A stretch of DNA of 64,000 nucleotides from an uncultured cyanobacterium (GTDB lineage Bacteria; Cyanobacteriota; Cyanobacteriia; Cyanobacteriales; Nostocaceae), in contig CAINGU010000073.1 in NCBI GenBank assembly GCA_903848645.1, positions 1 through 64,000 of the forward strand. The letters run 5' to 3'. Both the position numbers and the translations under genes were made by a program. The notes under the pieces are model-generated. The model worked only from the letters and a program-made list of their open reading frames with translations. It did no database searches and had not been told where the DNA came from. Shown here in pieces: positions 6,616 to 15,197 of the stretch (positions are counted from its first letter, which is position 1; each line of letters opens with the position of its first letter).

Positions 6616-9336
6616 TTAATTTATTTGTGCTAATTGTTGTTGGTTGAGATAGAAATAATGTCCTTTTTTGGTAATTAATTCTTCGTGTGTACCACTTTCT
6701 ACTAACACACCACGATCTAAAACTAAAATTAGATCAGCATGACGAACTGTAGAAAGACGGTGAGCAATAATTACACTGGTACGTCCTTGGAGAATTTTTC
6801 TAAGGTTATTCTGAATAATCCGTTCAGATTCAGAATCAAGATGACTCGTAGCTTCATCTAATATTAAAAGTCGGGGATTTCCTAGTAAAGCCCGGGCAAT
6901 TGCTAACCGTTGCCGTTGTCCTCCTGATAACATTCCTCCACCTTCACCAATTTGTGTTTCATAACCCATGGGCATCCTTTTTATAAACTCATCTGCACCT
7001 GCAAGTTGGGCTGCTTCTATAATCTCGTCTAATGAGGCATCAGGATGGGCAATTGTGATATTTTCCCGAATTGTTCCCCCAAATAAAAATGTATCTTGAT
7101 CAACAACTCCTATTTGCGATCGCAAAGAATGTAAGGAAATACTAGTCACATCTTGATTGTCAATTAGAATCCTTCCATCTGTCGGTAGATATAAACCTAA
7201 AATTAATTTAGAAAGGGTTGTTTTACCTGAACCACTGCGCCCTACAACTGCTACTGTTTGTTCCGGTAAAATTTCAAAGCTCAAGTTTTCTAGAATGTTA
7301 ATTTCACTTTCGGGATGATAGCGAAAAGTCACATTATTAAAGCGAATTCTCCCGACTAATCTCGGTAAATATTGCCGGGGCTGATGTTCTAAATCTTCCT
7401 CTGGTTGTGCTTCTAAGACATCATTAATCCGTTCTGTAGCAACAATTACTTCTTGTAATTGATTCCACAAAATAATTAATCTTTGGAAAGGCTGGATAAT
7501 ATTCCCCAGTAACATATTAAAAGCTACTAATTGACCAATTGTCAGTTGATTTTGAATCACCAACCAAGCCCCAAACCATAGTAATCCCGTACTTGCTAAG
7601 GATTGAATTGTCGAGCTAACTAATTGCAGTTGATTACTAACTACTTGACCACTAAAGTTCTTTTTGATTAAATTATTCAGTAATTCTTCCCAACGCCAAC
7701 GAACTGTTTGTTCAATGGCCATTGAGCGAATGGAAGAAATCCCCGTCAAGCTTTGAATTAAATAACTATTTTCTAGCGTTCCGGCTGCAAATACCTCCCG
7801 ACTAATTCGCCGTAAAAAGGGCGTAGCAAATAATGTTAATAACACAAATGGCGGCACAATTGCTAATGTCATTAATGCCATTGGTGGACTGTACCAAAAC
7901 ATTAATCCCACATAAATAAAGACTGTCAATAAATCTAACCCAATAGACAGAGCTTCACCAGTGAGAAAACGCTGAATTTTTTGATTTTCTTGAATACGGG
8001 AGACAATATCCCCAACATAACGGGATTCAAAAAATGAAAGAGGTAAGGCAAATGTATGTTTAATAAATCCCACCATTAAGGCTACACTAATTCGGTTAGC
8101 GGTGTGATCTAGTAAATATTGTCTTAACCCATTAATAGCAACACGAAACAACCCAAAAATTAACAATCCAAAGCCCACAGTATTTAAGGTTAAAACACTA
8201 CCTTGCACAATTACTCTATCTAATAAAAGTTGAGTAAATAAAGGTGTGACTAATCCAAATACCTGAATTAATACCGAAGCAATAAACACTTCTAGCAGGA
8301 CTTGAAAATGAGGTTTAACTAAATCCAATAACTGCCAAAATGGTGTGTTAGCTTCTTGTGTTTTTTTGAGTGAAGCTGTGGGTTGTAATAATAAAGCGTA
8401 ACCAGTCCAACCTGCAAGAAATTCCTTAATAGTCAGGTAACGCTGGCCAACCGCAGGATCAGCAATAATTACCTGTTTTTTGGTAATTTCATAGACAACA
8501 ATGTAATGTTTACCTTCCCAATGCGCGATCGCTGGTAAAGGTTGTTGAGCAAATTTATCCAAACTTGCTTTCACTGGACGGGTAGCAAAACCAAGGCTTT
8601 CCGCTGCTGCACTTAAACTCCGCATGGACGCACCACTACGGTTAACATTAGCCAAATCCCGCAGCCGATTAATACTGAAGTTTTTCCCCCAATAACGACC
8701 AATCATTACTAAGCAAGCCGCACCACAATCAGCCGCACTTTGTTGTTCAAAAAATGGATAACGTTTGGTAAATTTACGCCACCAATTTCCAGCAGTTACA
8801 GTGGGAATAGGAAAGTATTTAAGGCGTTTTTTGGGTGGTGTCGGTGTGAGAATTATCGGTTGGGTAAAATTGGTAGTTTTTGCTTTCCTAGGTGCTTCAA
8901 TGATCGGCATCTCTGGAGATTTGGGAGTATGAATTATTTCGGCTTGATTCAACAACCGATCATAAATACTAGGAAATTCTCCCATTACCTTCTTCACTAT
9001 TTGTTGAGGAAGATAGGCAATTTTTAAATTTACAGAAGCTCTAGCCACATAACTGCTAAACTCTTGTTCTGGAAATAAAGTTAACTCCCCAAATGACGAT
9101 CCTGCTCCCAGAGTATTAATTAAATTATTGGAGCTATCAAGTAATCTCACTTTACCAGTTAGCACAATATAAATTCCCGGTTTTGCTGTTGTCGTTTGCC
9201 AAAATTGCTTTGCTACTGGTGGTTCAATAATTTCTAAAGCCTTGATACAATCTGTAACTGCTTGATCTGATAGGGAATCACCCAAGGCTTGCTTAATGTG
9301 TGTAACTAACTGTTCCTGAGAAAACGCTGATAGCAT
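6616..9336 (-). CDS. Peptidase C39 ABC exporter with N-terminal cyclic-nucleotide-binding domain
   Basis: The 906-residue protein has a cNMP-binding-like domain (about 30-135) and a linker. A C39 peptidase domain follows (about 190-310) with Q198, C204 (in DCGAACL), H277 and D293 as the expected catalytic residues. Then comes a six-helix exporter domain (about 340-630) and a nucleotide-binding domain with Walker A (GRSGSGKTT), signature LSGGQ and Walker B (LLILDEATSHLD). It would cleave leaders after a double glycine and pump the cores out. A GGAGG site sits just before the ATG, 22 bases past the stop of the regulator gene. The architecture resembles HetC of heterocystous cyanobacteria and bacteriocin exporters. 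Substrates are probably the peptides at 381-596, 4259-4519 and 4593-4862. Confidence 0.92.
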   Translation of the reverse strand: MLSAFSQEQLVTHIKQALGDSLSDQAVTDCIKALEIIEPPVAKQFWQTTTAKPGIYIVLTGKVRLLDSSNNLINTLGAGSSFGELTLFPEQEFSSYVARASVNLKIAYLPQQIVKKVMGEFPSIYDRLLNQAEIIHTPKSPEMPIIEAPRKAKTTNFTQPIILTPTPPKKRLKYFPIPTVTAGNWWRKFTKRYPFFEQQSAADCGAACLVMIGRYWGKNFSINRLRDLANVNRSGASMRSLSAAAESLGFATRPVKASLDKFAQQPLPAIAHWEGKHYIVVYEITKKQVIIADPAVGQRYLTIKEFLAGWTGYALLLQPTASLKKTQEANTPFWQLLDLVKPHFQVLLEVFIASVLIQVFGLVTPLFTQLLLDRVIVQGSVLTLNTVGFGLLIFGLFRVAINGLRQYLLDHTANRISVALMVGFIKHTFALPLSFFESRYVGDIVSRIQENQKIQRFLTGEALSIGLDLLTVFIYVGLMFWYSPPMALMTLAIVPPFVLLTLFATPFLRRISREVFAAGTLENSYLIQSLTGISSIRSMAIEQTVRWRWEELLNNLIKKNFSGQVVSNQLQLVSSTIQSLASTGLLWFGAWLVIQNQLTIGQLVAFNMLLGNIIQPFQRLIILWNQLQEVIVATERINDVLEAQPEEDLEHQPRQYLPRLVGRIRFNNVTFRYHPESEINILENLSFEILPEQTVAVVGRSGSGKTTLSKLILGLYLPTDGRILIDNQDVTSISLHSLRSQIGVVDQDTFLFGGTIRENITIAHPDASLDEIIEAAQLAGADEFIKRMPMGYETQIGEGGGMLSGGQRQRLAIARALLGNPRLLILDEATSHLDSESERIIQNNLRKILQGRTSVIIAHRLSTVRHADLILVLDRGVLVESGTHEELITKKGHYFYLNQQQLAQIN

Positions 9337-9357
9337 TTCCTAACCTCCAAAACACTA

Positions 9358-9954
9358 TTATTTATTGGTCTGCATGAGATTAAATGACCAATGAAAACTA
9401 GGTTCAGGTGGAGAATGCAAATCACAAATTGTAATTGCTAAATCCTGATTTTCAGTAGTTATCAATGGGGAACTTTTCCGTTTCGTGGAAAGTCCCATTT
9501 GTTTAAGAAGACGATTAATGTGGCGATCGCTAATTTGAATTCCCAACTCTTTTGCTAAATGTTTACTCAACCATTGAGCCGTCCAATCACCAAAAGCATA
9601 GCCATATTCACGGGGACTACAATTAACTAATTCTTTCAACCTTTCAATATATTGATGATTAACAATTTTTGGTCTACCTAATGGGCGCTGATTCCATTTG
9701 TGCGCCATACCTGCCTCAGCAACACCTATCCAATACCTAGCCATTTCCTGAGAACAACCAATTATTTCACAAATATGAGTTTGCGATTTCCCCATATCTG
9801 CTAACAACATAATCTCAATCCGTCGCCGATATTCTGGTTGTGAATTGTTTTGTAAGTTTTTTAGCAACGCCTTCCGCTGAAAAGGTGTTAAAAACTTACT
9901 TTCATAACTATCGTAAATATTAACAACCTGATCTTGATGAGAATAAGATGACAT
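9358..9954 (-). CDS. Helix-turn-helix protein, transposase-derived regulator of the exporter operon
   Basis: This is a protein of about 198 residues. It has a resolvase/IS630-like helix-turn-helix (IEIMLLADMGKSQTHICEIIG, split over two helices, then CSQEMARYWIG) and a second winged-helix region (WTAQWLSKHLAKELG, then SDRHINRLLKQMGL). This is the DNA-binding half of IS630-type transposases, but no DDE catalytic domain follows and no terminal inverted repeats were seen. ATG 9954 is preferred to TTG 9993. It heads the minus-strand operon, 21 bases before the exporter gene, so it probably regulates it. A decayed transposase is the alternative, but the tight operon spacing argues for a domesticated regulator. 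Confidence 0.65.
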   Translation of the reverse strand: MSSYSHQDQVVNIYDSYESKFLTPFQRKALLKNLQNNSQPEYRRRIEIMLLADMGKSQTHICEIIGCSQEMARYWIGVAEAGMAHKWNQRPLGRPKIVNHQYIERLKELVNCSPREYGYAFGDWTAQWLSKHLAKELGIQISDRHINRLLKQMGLSTKRKSSPLITTENQDLAITICDLHSPPEPSFHWSFNLMQTNK

Positions 9955-10059
9955 AATTCTTACCAGTTGCCTTCTACTTTCAAATTTGGGCAAATCTATC
10001 TGTTACATCTATTGCTCAATTACAGATGCAAAAAATTTCACAGACATTCAGTATTTAAT

Positions 10060-10163
10060 CTGTAGGGTGTTTTCCGAGTATTCATTTAATTCTCAATCTC
10101 TATGCAACAGGCATAGCTGTTTTGTCCCCCAATAAACAGCACTGTCTGGTAAAACACCCACAG
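10060..10163. promoter_or_regulatory. Candidate structured RNA leader: long stem enclosing two hairpins
   Basis: CTGT (10060-10063) plus GGGTGTTTT (10065-10073) pairs with AAAACACCC (10151-10159) plus ACAG (10160-10163), giving a 13-bp stem with one bulged base. The loop holds two more stems: CTATGC/GCATAG (10100-10105 with 10111-10116) and CTGTTT/AAACAG (10117-10122 with 10134-10139). A closed multi-branch fold of this kind is unusual for AT-rich spacer. It lies about 105 bases upstream of the regulator ATG on the strand that would be transcribed, so it may be a cis-regulatory leader. Neither function nor strand is proven. Confidence 0.35.
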
Positions 10164-10429
10164 AAAAACTCCAAAAATTTCTCTTCGTAATGCTAAATTT
10201 ATCTGCATTAGTTAATCATTTCAAAAATCTACTTAGAGGATGATATTATCCCTAATTTAGATTTAAGGATATTTATAAACATTAGTATTCAGATTGATTA
10301 ATCAACCCGAAAACATTTACGTTCATGCAGTTTTAATGCCCCAAAAATTACGGAACACCTGTTCCAAAAATTGTAGCCTCAAGGTAGATCAGGTCAAGCA
10401 GAATTTAATCTATCTCTTACAGTAGCCTA

Positions 10430-10494
10430 AAGCCAGAAAATTCTCATCAGCAGACTTTCTTAAATATGAAATTTTCTGTCTGATCATCTGGCTT
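10430..10494. repeat. Nested inverted repeat
   Basis: AAGCCAGA (10430-10437) pairs with TCTGGCTT (10487-10494), and inside it CAGAC (10451-10455) pairs with GTCTG (10478-10482). The alternative pairing CAGAAAATT/AATTTTCTG is also possible. No matching second copy was noticed in the window. Confidence 0.4.
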
Positions 10495-10699
10495 CTGCCG
10501 TTCAATTTAGATAAAAAAGTGACAAAGCTTTAATTGTTATCTTTAAATTCTGCTATATCTTCTTCTAAAATTTATATAAAAAATAAAATCTTCATTTAAA
10601 CTTTATGAAAACTTTATAGAAAATTCATATAAACTTAACTTTGGTAAAAATATGTTTAGTAATTTCTAGTAAATCCTATCGTGAAATTTTATATACACG

Positions 10700-10730
10700 A
10701 AAAAAGAAGCTGTAATAATTTTACAGCCTC
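10700..10730 (-). terminator. Rho-independent terminator-like hairpin (minus strand)
   Basis: On the minus strand a 7-bp stem (GCTGTAA/TTACAGC, plus-strand 10709-10715 and 10721-10727, 5-base loop) is followed by TTCTTTTTT. It is well placed to end leftward transcripts from the HetP-like gene before they reach the exporter operon. Confidence 0.5.
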
Positions 10731-10732
10731 TA

Positions 10733-10771
10733 ATTCTTGTTATATCAATTGCCAGTTGACATAACAAGAAT
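10733..10771. repeat. 11-bp inverted repeat
   Basis: ATTCTTGTTAT (10733-10743) and ATAACAAGAAT (10761-10771) are exact reverse complements separated by 17 bases, immediately beside the terminator-like hairpin. The symmetry would fit either an RNA stem or a dimeric-protein operator. Confidence 0.5.
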
Positions 10772-10893
10772 AATTTGAGAGTAGGAGAATGATTTCACCA
10801 TAACTTTTCTCTTTCCTCATCTACCTTTGTCACTAAAGTTAGCCAAACCTTAGTCACAGGAAATTTAGTAGCAGAAGTTATATTGCCATCTCA

Positions 10894-10919
10894 AATTAGG
10901 GTAAACCACCACCCTAATT
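10894..10919. repeat. 9-bp hairpin
   Basis: AATTAGGGT (10894-10902) pairs exactly with ACCCTAATT (10911-10919) around an 8-base loop. No gene is adjacent and no U-run follows. Confidence 0.45.
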
Positions 10920-11297
10920 GAAAACTGCTCAGACTTCCTGGGGAAAAAGAACCACCTTTAGTTATGGTTCATCAGTCTGGATCTAGAATTTATTTAATTA
11001 ATGAGAAACGTAACTAGTACAGAGCGGCGTAAGTTAATGAACCATTCTCAATCGCCTATGACCTATTACTTTTGACTTCCGCCCTGCGGTACTAGGCCAC
11101 AAGATTGTCCCAGGATTGTTCACTTATATCTCAGCACTAAAGTATCTGAGTTTTACGCTTACTGAGTAATTTTATAAGATGTTATCAGTGTATATTTGCC
11201 ATTCTGGCAGATTTTTACAACGGATTCAGTAATTGCAGTTACTCACATTTCCGATCAGCTTATACTGAGTAACAAGCAATTACAGTATTATCGGCAA

Positions 11298-11681
11298 CTA
11301 TGCCGACTTTTTTTCCCGACTATTAGCGCGTGCTTCAGCATGATGCTTACCTCCCACTTCCATATAAGCTAGATCTTTAATCTTGCTCAAACAGCTAGAT
11401 GCCAGATTGCTTTCGGCTTTTTTCTCTGTGGTTGGTTTCGCAATTTTCAAAGTTTCATTATTTTGTGGGTTTGAGCGACTCATCCGGGCATTTTCTTTCA
11501 GTATGCGGTTATAAGTGCGATAAGGAATATAGTGCATCGGATTATAGCCTACAAACCGCAACATTAAAACACAAGCCCAAGAATACTTCCCTGCCAAAAT
11601 CGCTTCGACTACCTGGTCTAACTGTTCAGGATGGATTTTGGGTTCTAAGTTGTTACTACTGCCAGCAATATCTTGATTCAT
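11298..11681 (-). CDS. HetP-family protein (heterocyst commitment factor family)
   Basis: The 127-residue protein contains the HetP-type block at about residues 20-65: [19 protein letters not shown], then [20 protein letters not shown] second conserved piece is [15 protein letters not shown] near residue 92. HetP proteins act in commitment to heterocyst differentiation in Nostocales. The tail after residue 107 is short and basic ([15 protein letters not shown]), and the protein seems shorter than HetP itself, so it may be one of the HetP paralogues or have a lost C-terminus. The gene stands alone, with more than 1 kb of non-coding DNA on both sides, and points toward the C39 exporter operon. 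In Nostoc sp. PCC 7120 hetP neighbours the HetC exporter gene, so the proximity is notable. Family assignment is from memory of the motif. Confidence 0.75.
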   Translation of the reverse strand: MNQDIAGSSNNLEPKIHPEQLDQVVEAILAGKYSWACVLMLRFVGYNPMHYIPYRTYNRILKENARMSRSNPQNNETLKIAKPTTEKKAESNLASSCLSKIKDLAYMEVGGKHHAEARANSREKKSA

Positions 11682-12508
11682 AATCTTAGTTGTCTTTGAA
11701 TTGAGTAAATTAGTCCAGTTTCTGCAAATGCGATGGTTTTGATTGCAGTTGATAAACAGCTTCAGCCAAATTGCTGTTGCGGGAATGACCGGAATCTATA
11801 GGTAATCAATTGCTGGCAGATGTTGATGCGTAGTAACAACTTTGGGTAAAAGTGCATTACTTGCGAGCATGGATACCTGACGGGAATCGGATTCAGAGAA
11901 CTTTATCTCTAAAATTACCCGTTGAACTGAGCTAAAAAGTGCATTTGACCTGATGATTTTTTTCATAACCTGACCTGTGATTGAAAACCTGATTGTTTTT
12001 AATCAAGCCTCTGTGCTGTTTGGCTTTGCCATGTATACCCTGATTTTCTGGGCATTTTTCCAGTTTTCATTTAGTAATATCTATAGCTCACAGAGATAAT
12101 ATGTATTAATTGCTTCTGGGCTTTAGATTTATACTTACTAATGAATCAAAGGTAAAAATTTACCAAATCTTCTGGTTTCTACCGAGAGGAATGAAGTTCG
12201 ACGTAGCTTTTCGTAGATGCCATTGTGTACTGTTGAAACTTTCAAGTGGAAATTTTCTGCTTTTCCCTAGTTACTGCTGTATAACTTTTTACCATTTACT
12301 ATGACGCTTTTAAGTAAAACCTCACAATTGCTGAATGGAATCAGGAAAACCATTGATTTCTCAATTTCAAAAGCCACATTTTTATTTATACTATTTTTTG
12401 TCGCTAATGTCATCTGCCAAACTGGCAAGATTTAAGTTAAATTTACTCAAGATATCGAAACCTTTACTTATGTCTTGTGCAAGTTTGAGTTTTGTCCCCA
12501 CTTGGCAA

Positions 12509-12535
12509 AAAATGAGGGGTGACACCCCCCATTTT
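12509..12535 (+). terminator. Near-perfect 13-bp palindrome
   Basis: AAAATGAGGGGTG (12509-12521) pairs with CACCCCCCATTTT (12523-12535), with one mismatch and a single-base centre. The arm ends in TTTT, so on the plus strand it resembles an intrinsic terminator, although no upstream plus-strand gene is known. Confidence 0.4.
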
Positions 12536-13105
12536 AATCTGATTGGTAGATGCTATTATCGTTATACGAAGCAAAAATACTACCAATAACTTCTATCTAT
12601 GTTCTTAGCATATAGATAACAAAATCTACTACCATTAACAATGAAAAAATTAATTTCAACATATTTATTTCGATATTTACAATATATTTTTATTATTAAT
12701 ATTTAGCTAAAATGCTTATCCAGTAAGAGTTTTGACTATTTATTTGACTGTAAAATTCAGGAAAGTATGTGTAAATTAAAAATATAAATATTTCCATGAT
12801 TTTTCATGCCAATTATTATAAATTTGACTAATTTTCGATATTATTATAATTTTAAGATGTATTTATTTATTGAATAAAAAAAATATATTTAATATGTGTG
12901 TACAGCGAAAACTGTATCAAGGTGAACTTTTAGTTATTATCTAATTTATTTAGCAATAGCTATTTATTTATTAAGCCAGATTACCATTGGCTTAAATAAT
13001 AAGTTTGGTAATTATATTTATACAACTTATTGATATTAGTGAGATTACAGTGATAGTTATTAAGCTAATCAAGTAAGAATAACTATCATTATTGATTACC
13101 ATTTT

Positions 13106-13130
13106 CCGCTGATTGTTCTAATCAGAGCGG
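13106..13130. repeat. Bulged hairpin
   Basis: CTGATT (13109-13114) pairs with AATCAG (13120-13125), and the outer CCG pairs with CGG (13128-13130) across a small bulge. No gene is adjacent. Confidence 0.35.
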
Positions 13131-13210
13131 ATACTTCGGTATAGGATCAGGGTTAAGTCCGCATGATAACTCAGTCAGGAGTAATCAAATCTGCTAAAAA
13201 TTTCAGTATG

Positions 13211-13227
13211 TGAACCGCAGCGGTTCA
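13211..13227. promoter_or_regulatory. Perfect 17-bp palindrome, possible operator
   Basis: TGAACCGC and GCGGTTCA flank a single A at 13219, giving a perfectly symmetric site in an otherwise AT-rich spacer. The symmetry and length are typical of dimeric transcription-factor sites. No known factor is matched. Confidence 0.35.
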
Positions 13228-14252
13228 GCTTTGAGAACGAATTATTAACTCAGATTTTCTGGACAACTCCCCAAAAAATTTATGTAGGAATTGCTTGACA
13301 GATAACAATGAGGAGGTTATAGTGTAACTCCCAAGCTGTTTAACTTTTTAAGCAACAGGGGGAAAATTTATAATAGCGATCGCTCTTATAACAGTTTTAA
13401 AGATATCAAGTCCAACTGGGAACTTATCACCTAAACTGCGAGTCATAGATACCAACTGCATTTGAACCTGACCCACCTGACAAAATAGCTTGATAAAGCT
13501 CCTGCTGTCCTAGCTTTATTCAACTAGCCTGCAACTACTCGTAGTATTACATAATTGAAGTCTACTGATCAATTCTCATCTGTCTCAAACTAGAGGAGAG
13601 AATTTTTTTAAGTGGGTAATTTCAATCTTTTGATCTACCATAACCCCCTAGGAAGTAGGGAACTGGTGATTATTTTTTGGTGGCTTGGCTAATAAAATCT
13701 ACTTTTACTGATCATAGTTTAAACGTGCCATCATTGCCAAAGCCTCTGCAAAACGCAATTACTGATGTGATTTGTTGCTAATTGCGAATTGATCATTTTT
13801 CAGTGGCTTTTCGAGTGAAAGTCAAGCCAATGATACTTGAGCAGAAAATTTAAGCCGTGATTGATCAACATTTCTGAGAACAACTAATTTCATGTTCAAC
13901 GCGAATTGAGAAGTTGTCTTTGTCATTAAATCAGGGAAAAGAGGCATATCTTAAAGCATTGGTTTTTCAGTTTAAATTCCTCAACTCTTACCATTACTGA
14001 TTTTTTCTGCGAATTCCGGAAATAATCAGGAAAATAAAATTTCCCGAAAATCGCCTGATCATCAAATAATTAAGAAATTCTGCATTTTTTAGAGGAAGGA
14101 GAGGACAAAATAATTCAAAAAAAAAAATTGTTGCTCCCTGTCCCCTTTTCAATACCTAATTCCCAATCGGATTAGAGGTAAAGCCTGTTAGCTTCACGCT
14201 GGGGGTTCTATATTAAAGATATTCAGAAAATTAAAAAATTATTTGATTGCTC

Positions 14253-15074
14253 ATGATTTGGCCATTTAAGCCCAACTTTCGGAAACAAATTGCGCGGATT
14301 GAAGTTAGCGGTGCAATCGCTGGTGCAACCCGTAAGCACGTCCTAGAAGCCCTAAAAACCGTAGAAGAAAGTAAATTTCCCGCTTTACTATTACGCATTG
14401 ATAGCCCTGGGGGTACTGTGGGAGATTCCCAAGAAATATACAGCGCTCTCAAGAGATTGGCTAAAAAAACCAAGATAGTTGCTAGTTTTGGCAATATTTC
14501 TGCCTCTGGTGGCGTTTATATTGGTATGGGCGCAGAACATATCATGGCGAATCCAGGCACGATTACAGGCAGTATCGGGGTGATTTTGCGAGGAAATAAC
14601 CTAGAAGTGCTGCTGGAAAAAATTGGCGTTTCTTTTAAAGTAATTAAGTCCGGCCCCTACAAAGATATATTAGCTTTTGATCGGCAACTAACAGAACCAG
14701 AAGAAACTATTCTGCAAGAATTGATTGATTGTAGCTATCAGCAATTTGTGGAAACGGTAGCAGAGGCTCGTTCACTGACTGTAGAAAAGGTAAAAAGCTT
14801 TGCTGACGGCAGGATTTTTACCGGACAGCAGGCTCTAGCATTGGGCGTTGTAGACCGCTTAGGAACAGAAGAAGATGCAAGACAGTGGACAGCGGAATTA
14901 GTAGGACTTGATCCTGAGAAAACTCTTTGCTATACGCTAGAAGAACGAAAACCATTTTTGAGTCGTGTTCTCCCAGGAAGTCGTCAAGCTAAATCGGTTA
15001 TTGGTGCGGGGATTGATTGGCTAGAATTTGAAGTGTCTACAAGTGGTTTACCTATGTGGTTATATCGTCCATAA
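14253..15074 (+). CDS. sppA: Signal peptide peptidase SppA, short form
   Basis: This 273-residue ClpP-fold serine protease digests signal peptides left in the membrane after secretion. It shows the SppA core: LLLRIDSPGGTVGDSQEIY, the catalytic-serine block SASGGVYIGMGAEHIMANPG with TGSIGVI, and the catalytic Lys in the VIKSGPYKDI region. It is the short, single-domain form. ATG 14253 (MIWPFKP) is used instead of TTG 14247. No strong transmembrane helix is seen at the N-terminus. It is followed by aroH after a repeat-filled 123-base spacer. Confidence 0.9.
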   Translation: MIWPFKPNFRKQIARIEVSGAIAGATRKHVLEALKTVEESKFPALLLRIDSPGGTVGDSQEIYSALKRLAKKTKIVASFGNISASGGVYIGMGAEHIMANPGTITGSIGVILRGNNLEVLLEKIGVSFKVIKSGPYKDILAFDRQLTEPEETILQELIDCSYQQFVETVAEARSLTVEKVKSFADGRIFTGQQALALGVVDRLGTEEDARQWTAELVGLDPEKTLCYTLEERKPFLSRVLPGSRQAKSVIGAGIDWLEFEVSTSGLPMWLYRP

Positions 15075-15180
15075 CAAGTTAGTAGTCAGTGGTCATTGGT
15101 CATTGGTCATGAGGAAATAAATAGAAATAACAACTGACGACTGACAACTGACAACTGACGACTGACAACTAACAAATACA
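15075..15180. repeat. Tandem short (7-base) repeats
   Basis: The spacer between sppA and aroH has runs of GGTCATT and of ACTGACA/ACTGACG units. Such heptamer arrays are common between genes in Nostocales. Similar tracts occur at 23811-23906, 41960-42055, 44889-44926 and 54661-54765. They are not CRISPR: units are too short and there are no spacers. Confidence 0.8.
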
Positions 15181-15197
15181 AAAGGAGAATTTTAGAA

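Larger units (their letters stand above)
9955..11297. other. 1.3-kb non-coding, hairpin-rich region upstream of the exporter operon
   Basis: No convincing gene was found on either strand. The stretch is AT-rich with many stops and holds at least five inverted repeats, listed separately. It probably contains the promoter and leader of the exporter operon (transcribed leftward), and it is also downstream of the HetP-like gene, whose transcript must end here. Confidence 0.6.
11682..14252. other. 2.6-kb AT-rich non-coding region upstream of the HetP-like gene
   Basis: No supported gene was found. The two short plus-strand frames at 12110-12304 and 12335-12589 lack ribosome-binding sites and family-like composition. 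The region holds several palindromes (12509-12535, 13106-13130, 13211-13227) and a HIP1-like GCGATCGC near 13377. Long leaders and several start points are known for heterocyst regulators, so it may hold promoter elements for the HetP-like gene and, at its right end, for sppA. Confidence 0.5.

Noticed and set aside
9358-9954. Insertion sequence (IS630)
   Set aside because: Only the DNA-binding half is present, with no DDE domain and no terminal inverted repeats, and it is tightly coupled to the exporter gene.
12110-12589. Two plus-strand frames of 64 and 84 codons
   Set aside because: No ribosome-binding site, odd composition rich in Cys/Phe/Leu, no homologous look; better explained as chance frames in AT-rich spacer.
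15075-15180. Possible CRISPR array
   Set aside because: Units are seven bases, without spacers; these are Nostocales heptamer repeats. The same applies to the tracts near 23811, 41960, 44889 and 54661.
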